A stretch of 64,000 bases of DNA from Sitta carolinensis (taxonomy: Eukaryota; Chordata; Aves; Passeriformes; Sittidae), in the NCBI GenBank assembly GCA_032173965.1, contig CM063284.1, positions 64,416,863 to 64,480,862 of the forward strand, in the 5' to 3' direction. A program made the translations under genes and the position numbers. Below are positions 58,039 through 64,000 of this stretch, in pieces. The notes beneath the pieces are model-generated. The model did no database searches, had not been told where the DNA came from, and was given only the letters and a program-made list of their open reading frames with translations. Position 1 is the first letter of the stretch. The number at the start of each line of letters is the position of its first letter.

Positions 58039-61000
58039 ATGCATCCTGCAGTTAGGATTTGTGCTTTGGTGATTTCCATCCAGTTTGAATCGCTGTTGTA
58101 ATTCATTTGCATCTGGCAAATACATATTAGGTAAAACATAGGTTCTGATTTATCACAGCATTTCTGATCTCTGATTTTTTTTTTTCCACACACAGTGGGG
58201 GGCTCAATCACTAGTTTCTTAAATGTTGGCTTTTCAGTGCTGAAAGGTGCATCTTTTTCAGGCAGCACAAAGAAGTGCTGCCTGTGCTAGCTGAGCCAAG
58301 GGAGGGAGTGGTACTCATGCTGTCATTATGAGGAAGTCTGTAGGTGGTAATTTTCCAAACCAGAATTTAGTACCATAAAATTAATGTATTTTTTCCCTGG
58401 AACAAAAAGACTGTAGCTGTTACTGGACATGGTGGCTTGATCTCTCTCTCTGAGACCTAGCAGGAAACCAGTTGGGAAAAACCAAACAGGAATGTGTGCC
58501 TATAGTTCACTCTTGATTACAGAAGCCCTGCTGTATTTGTGTGTTATCTCAGTATTGCAGGGAGGGTGTCCTTCTCCCCAGCCTTCAGGTTACTCTCCCT
58601 CTGTCAGTAACCAGTCTTTGTGGTGCATGAAGAGATCTACTGTGTGTGAGGCACAGACACTTCAGGCACAGAGAGGCTGGAAAAGCTTCTTATGAATTGC
58701 CAAGAAATACTCTGCTATAGGAACAACAGAAGGAAATTAATGTTGGTGTAAATTCAGCATTGATGTGTTCAGCTCAGTCTCACAGGGAAGAAATGTTTAT
58801 TCTTTCCTTGCTGGTGCCCTTGCCCTCTGACCCAGGGAATGCTGCAACTGAGGGCTGCTCTGCGCTGATGTCTGGTATGTGTCCAGAAGGGATTTGAGGA
58901 GGATGGCATTAATTTCTTCTATCTCATTAAGGTAAATCAGGCTGTGCTTACAGCTTTTGCATTTCAGCATGTGGCATTCCCCTGGTATGTACCTTCTCTG
59001 TTTCCAAGACATCCCTTGTAAAAAGAGACAGCATCTGGCATGTGCTCAGGGAACACGAATATTTTAGATTCTCATAGTTAGCCCCATTTCTTTTGGTGTT
59101 TGTTTGTTCTTTGGAAGCTTTTGTAGGATACAGGAATTGGCAGGATGTGGAAGCATATGATGTGGTCAGCCCTGGATTATGCTGTCTTTTGTAAGGAGTT
59201 TTAGCCTTGAGTGACATTAATTCTTTTGCTTCCCCTGGCTGTCAGAAGCAGGGAGTTTTGCCACAGACCAGACTAGATTCAGGTCAGTGATCTAAACAAG
59301 TATGTTTATGGGCACCTTTTAAGGCCAAAGCAAAGGTATTTGAAGGGTGTAAATATATATATGCACACACATGTACCTTCCTCTGAGAGTTTATGACCGT
59401 ATTTGGGAACAGCGACAGGACAGGAGGAAATTGTGAGTTAAACAAAATTACTTAAATTTTAACACAGAAACACATATCCTGATGCTGGAAGAAGGAAATA
59501 TCAGGCAATTTCCCAGCCATTTTTTGTGGCACAGTTTTATCATTGGAGCATCTTTGGGGCAGCACGTTTGAGAGTCTATGGAGTGAAGCACTACTAAACT
59601 GCTTACCACCTCATATCCATGCAGACAATATATGCTAAATCATCAGGAAATATCTTCTGCTTGTATTTCCAACTGGAGCAGTGTCAGTATGAGCCCTGCA
59701 TGCTTCCAGCAATAGACTGCTGTGAGCAAACCACAGAAGAAAACAGCTAGAGAGCCCCTTTCTCCTTGCAGTTTTTGGGGAAGATCTTTTGTTTAGACAA
59801 AGGGAACAGTCAGTAGTGACTGGAAGGATTAAGGCTTCCTGCTGAGATGTAAATCACTTTTGATTCTGTCTGGAAGATACATTCTGGGAACAGAAATAAA
59901 TGAAGGAGCTGTGGGATGGGAAGAGTGATTGTTGAACAACTTTAGGTGGTGTAGGAGAGTAGTAGCTCTGGAGGGAAGAAGTTTCTTGTCCTGTTTCTGA
60001 AGGGGCGTGATGTCCTTGCACTTAACTTGGGAAAAAAAAGTTAAAAGCCTTGCCCTTGGCTGGCATTTTTGGGTTACCTGTTCTGATACGTTCACTGTGT
60101 TAGCATACAGGAGTCTAGTGTGAACTCAGTGTACCCTGTAAATATGGAACAAGAGAGTAGCTCCCTTGTCAGATGGCTCACGGCCTTATTTGTCATGTTT
60201 CTGTGTTGTTTTTAAGATAACTTTCTTGCCAGTGGTGCTGTATGAAAACCCTGTGCAAACATTTGGGAGACATGCATGCAGTGGATTGAGATGCAGAAAC
60301 AGCAAATGGGAGGAGCAAAGAGGTGGGAAATTTTTCTAGTTTTTCTTGCTTTCTTTTCCCCCTATCCCAAGTAGAACACAGAAGGTTTCAGCTATCGATT
60401 ATGGTGATGACAGTAGTGAGTCAACACTTCTTCAGGTAGATGTGGAAATTTTCCATATAATGGAATTTCTAAAAGCATCTGTCCTGCCAGGGGGTCCATT
60501 GGTGGAGGAAGCTGCTGGTTGGAGATGGATATTTTTGGGAAGCACGAGCGCCTGTGGTGCTGGTTCCCTGGCTGGGCTGGGCTGATGCTGTGTAGCCGGT
60601 GGTGTCTACCTAATCCTTAATGTAGTCAGGGCAGGTGGTAACATCAGTAAAGTCACAGTAGCGTGGGCTTACTCCACTCAGGTAGCAGGTAATTGATACA
60701 TATCCAGGTCCCTAAGGAGACTTGTACCCTTGCTGCTCCCTGTGATGGAGTCTGCTCTAACTTCTTCATCTGATGATTCCCAAGCCTGCACGGAGGTGTG
60801 CCTGTGGAGTCAAATTACACTTTTGCTGTGTAGACACACTGAGAGGATGGACAGGACCTGCACAGGAGGGTGCAGGGGTGCTGGTGGTGGTAGAAAGAGG
60901 CTACAGCAGCAGGAATGGGAGAGGGAGTGGAAAACCTCTTTGTTGTTCTGCCTCACTAGGTAGGGTGAAATCAGATTAGGGACAGCTGTGGTGCAGAGAC

Positions 61001-62979
61001 CTCCCATGGATGTATTTTGGAAAGCCTGATGTTTTCTGCTAGAGCAGAGTAAAAAAGGCTTTGAAAAGTAAACATATGCCCTGTCCCCTCTTTTCAGTTT
61101 ATTCTCTTGTAATAGTTGGCTAATTTTTTTACTGACAATATGACGCTAGAATAGGCCTTGACACCTTAGTGTAAATCAGGAGTAATCCCAAGGAAGCCAT
61201 TGTTATTTTCCTGGTGTCCAAGGATTCTAAGGGGCTAATTACAAAAGGTATTTGTATCTTAAATTGCTCTTGAAGGGAATGGCCTAATTCTTGTCACCTT
61301 TTGTCTGTGTGATACCAGGGAAGGTGCAGTTGTGTGACCAAGGAGACAGTAAAGGAAAGGGACTTGACCTTGAATTGGTACTGTGATTTCCAGACTGCTT
61401 GAAACATCAGTGCTTTACAAAAAAATCTTACTGTCTTTGCAAGTGGAATTGAGCTGCCTGAGGGATGTTTTAGCTATGTAGCAAGTTATAAACTTTCCTA
61501 ACTTCAGGGCAGGACTCTGTCCTGGTTATAGGAATGTTCCCACACAACAGCTGCTGGCTCCACTTTAAATAACCTTCTCTATTCCCTAAAATGAGATGTT
61601 TCTTTATTCATTTTTATCATAACCCATGAAAAAAAGCTGCAAGCCATAAACCATGGAGGTTTGAGATGCCTCAGACTAGGATGAATCAAAATTTTCAAAT
61701 TTCATACATCATGCTCTTTTACTGACTCAGAAGTCCGTCTCATCCTTCCCTGAGGCTCAGGGTCTTGCTGGATTTGGCAGTAAAGTTTGTCATTGTGACC
61801 AATGTTTCACATGAATGTTCATGTGACCAAATGACATGGGGAGCTGAAGTTTCAAGATCAAAACCCAAAAAGTAAGACTCAAAGTGATTTCACCCTCCCC
61901 CCTAATATTTAACTTCCTTTGGTCTTTTGAGGTCAACTGGAGTCTTGCTGACCTATTTCTGTGCCCCTAACAGGGTGCTAAAAGTTTAGATGCAGGTGAA
62001 AGATAGTTAGAATAAGAGAAGAGCCAACTAAATTCTTCCTGCCATTGCTGAGTCATCACTAGATAACCACTACACATAAATTAGTTCCTTTAAAGGATGG
62101 AAAATGCTGGGTTCATACAGTGTACAAAGGCTTTGCATGACAGATAAGTGTTACAATAGAAAAGCAACAGTGATGGAGTCAGTAGGGAAGCTACCCCTCC
62201 CCATCCTGTGACATCTGTTGAAGTCCCATCTCAATGCCCTTCTGCTCTTTTTGTTCAGAGCATGTGAGCTCCAGGCCTGGCAGGCATGTTTGTAATTAAT
62301 GTTTCCAGCGTCATCCTGATGCTGCTTGCTGTGCCATGGAGAATGTGTTCCCACGAAGCTGGGCTGTCATGTGGGCTGCTCAGGGGTAGCACTGAACTTT
62401 CACCAGGCTGCTGCATCCTAAGCTGGTGTCTGTGCAGAGAATAAAACCAAGCCTTGCTAGAGAAATGGATGAGCTGGGATTCTTAGGGTAAAATCAGGTT
62501 TGATCGGCCTGCCAGGTTGATCCATGGAGGTGAGTTATCAGGATTCTTAATGCTGTGAGAAGTGAAATAACTACAAATACATGGTTCTATAAAATAGTGC
62601 TTATGCGCCAGGGAAGTAAATCCGCTGGGACAGGGTAAAGGAAGAAAACGTTTGCAGCCCTCCTATTCAGTAGGCTTCATGAATTTTGGCTGCTGCTTCT
62701 TTTGGATGCCTATTCGTTTACCAGAGCCTGTTAGAGCACTCAGAACTGCAAGTGAGGCAATGGAAACTGTGGAAATCAGTCTCAAGTTAAGTCCTTGAAA
62801 CTAGCGGTCATCTAGCAATCAGGCATAGAAGGATGAGAGAAGTACCTTTTGGTTCACACCAGTGTTCACATCTGGTCCTGGATTCTTCTTCGTCAGTGCC
62901 CAGAAGGTGTGCTGATCAGGGAGAGCACAGGAGCCTGGCCCATACCTGCAGTCTGCTCCCTTGCACATTCCTGAATCCA
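58039..62979 (+). other. GFOD1: GFOD1 intron 1, nothing firm seen
   Basis: About 5 kb of intronic DNA without recognised exons or repeats. The piece 61130-61270 carries cattgttattt and ctaattacaaaagg (TAATTA at 61236-61241), which resemble SOX and homeodomain sites. Short (TA) and (CA) alternations occur near 59350-59370. Confidence 0.45.
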
Positions 62980-63500
62980 TCATTCTTGTATTGGGGGTGT
63001 TAGGAGGAGCATCTCTGCCTGTTTCCTGTATTGTTTGTTTATGGATCTATTGTCCCTGGATTTGTCTAATCCCCTTTTGAATCTGCTGATACTATCTGCC
63101 TGTGGCAGATGTTCCAGGTCATCACTGTGGCAACAAATTCCAGAAATTCACTACTGTATCACTAGAAATGTATCTTCTTTTATTAATTTTAAATTATTTC
63201 ATGCTAGTTTCAGTGAATGTCTCCCACAGCTAATAATAATGAATTTAGTTTAAAACAATTCTATAAGTACCTTGTCCTCAGACTTCATAATTTTGTAAAA
63301 CCTTGATCCTATTTCCCATCAGACTTATCCTTTTTAAGCTGAAGACTCATGGGCTTTCTGGTCTCTGTTGGTAAAGCAGCTCCTCTGTCCCCTTAAACAT
63401 TGCAGTTGCCTGTGTACATACCTTTTCGATGTCCACTTAGTCTTTTAAATGCAGAAACTAGAAATGCCCCCAGTGCTCCGGATGCCTTTGTGCAAATTGA
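62980..63500 (-). mobile_element. Ancient CR1/L3-like LINE fragment, minus orientation
   Basis: The + strand has ggatttgtctaatccccttt, tgaatctgctgatac, a ggcaacaaattccagaaatt block and tcttcttttattaattttaa. Farther on come gatcctatttcccatcag, cctttttaagctgaagactc and gaaatgcccccagtgctccg. This order matches the old amniote CR1/L3 end ('ggatttatctaatcctcttttgaa', 'ggcaacgagttccacag', 'cttttctaagctgaacagtccc'). The copy is highly diverged and lacks the young CR1 tail, so it predates the other CR1 insertions. Ends are approximate. Confidence 0.65.
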
Positions 63501-64000
63501 ACTTGGAAGATAGAACTGTAGACCTGCAGCATTCACTGCACACAAGAACAATTACAGATGCCAGTCTGAAAATTCACTGCACATAGAGATGGGAAATATA
63601 TCTGTAAAACACAGTTATAAACTGCTGTTATTATTTTAGATTTGATGTTAAGTACTGTAAGTATTCATGGCATTTCTCAGAGAAACAGAGGTAGGGTGGG
63701 TCAGAATAACACAGCACTACGTCATGCTTTGTGAACAGAATGGTTTGCCACATGGTCCCAACCCTGCACGCATTTCCAGCTGTAGTGTTGCCAAGAACAA
63801 TCACATGAATTTGCAGGAACTGTTCATGGCAGCAAGCAGCACTGTGGCCTCTGAACTCATGATGCCTAGATGTGTACGTGCATACATACATGCATGTAGG
63901 CAAGGGTCTTTTTTAAGCCTTGTTTTATTTTCCCAGTGTAAATGTCCGTGCCCTAAATACGCAGAGTGAAGGTTGGCTGAATTGTATAGAATGACTACCG
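63501..64000 (+). other. GFOD1: GFOD1 intron 1, end of window
   Basis: No feature recognised. Exon 2 of GFOD1 is not reached, so the intron continues past the window. Confidence 0.5.

Noticed and set aside
26312..64000. Search for GFOD1 exon 2 or a nested gene in the intron
   Set aside because: No frame contains the expected continuation of GFOD1 or any known protein motif.
1..64000. CRISPR arrays, bacterial operons, tRNA or rRNA genes
   Set aside because: The sequence is vertebrate nuclear DNA. No regularly spaced direct repeats, rRNA blocks or tRNA-like cloverleaf with intact A and B boxes were noticed.

Overview
The window looks like nuclear DNA from a bird. It carries many 5'-truncated CR1 LINE tails in both orientations, with the typical 3' ends of short repeats related to ATTCTATG. 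It also has solo LTRs of an endogenous-retrovirus type common in bird assemblies, few SINEs, AT-rich non-coding DNA and one strong CpG island. Repeat families and the gene were recognised by eye from memory of family sequences; nothing was searched.

The only protein-coding exon I can support is exon 1 of GFOD1 on the + strand. Its coding part is 26059-26311, and a GTGAGT donor follows at 26312. It encodes residues 1-84 and the first base of codon 85 of a GFO/IDH/MocA-type Rossmann protein. The exon lies in a CpG island (about 25250-26870) with a TATA-less, CCAAT and GC-box promoter and several upstream ATGs. One upstream ATG opens a frame that overlaps the GFOD1 start. Exon 2, which should hold the rest of the protein, is absent, so 26312-64000 is all read as intron 1 and the intron exceeds 37 kb.

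Layout. 1-4063 is upstream DNA with an old CR1 piece, a long pyrimidine tract and a small isolated CpG-rich patch at about 1720-1820. 4064-6680 holds two copies of one LTR family in opposite orientation. 6681-18300 is mostly unique DNA with faint MIR/CORE-SINE relics, an AT-rich block and a perfect hairpin at 15981-16009. 18320-25070 is repeat-rich: a CR1 with most of its reverse transcriptase deleted, a minus-strand LTR, a CR1 tail, and an unclassified repeat of about 310 bp present twice in inverted orientation (19919-20232 and 24764-25067). 25250-26870 is the GFOD1 promoter island. 26870-64000 is intron, with four CR1 fragments (one ancient), homopolymers, a perfect 16-bp hairpin at 34439-34485 and some stretches that may be conserved regulatory DNA.

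In human, GFOD1 lies between TBC1D7 (downstream) and SIRT5 (upstream, divergent). No exon of either neighbour is recognisable here. I found no new multi-gene system. The best leads are the inverted repeat pair, the overlapping upstream ORF and the isolated CpG-rich patch.
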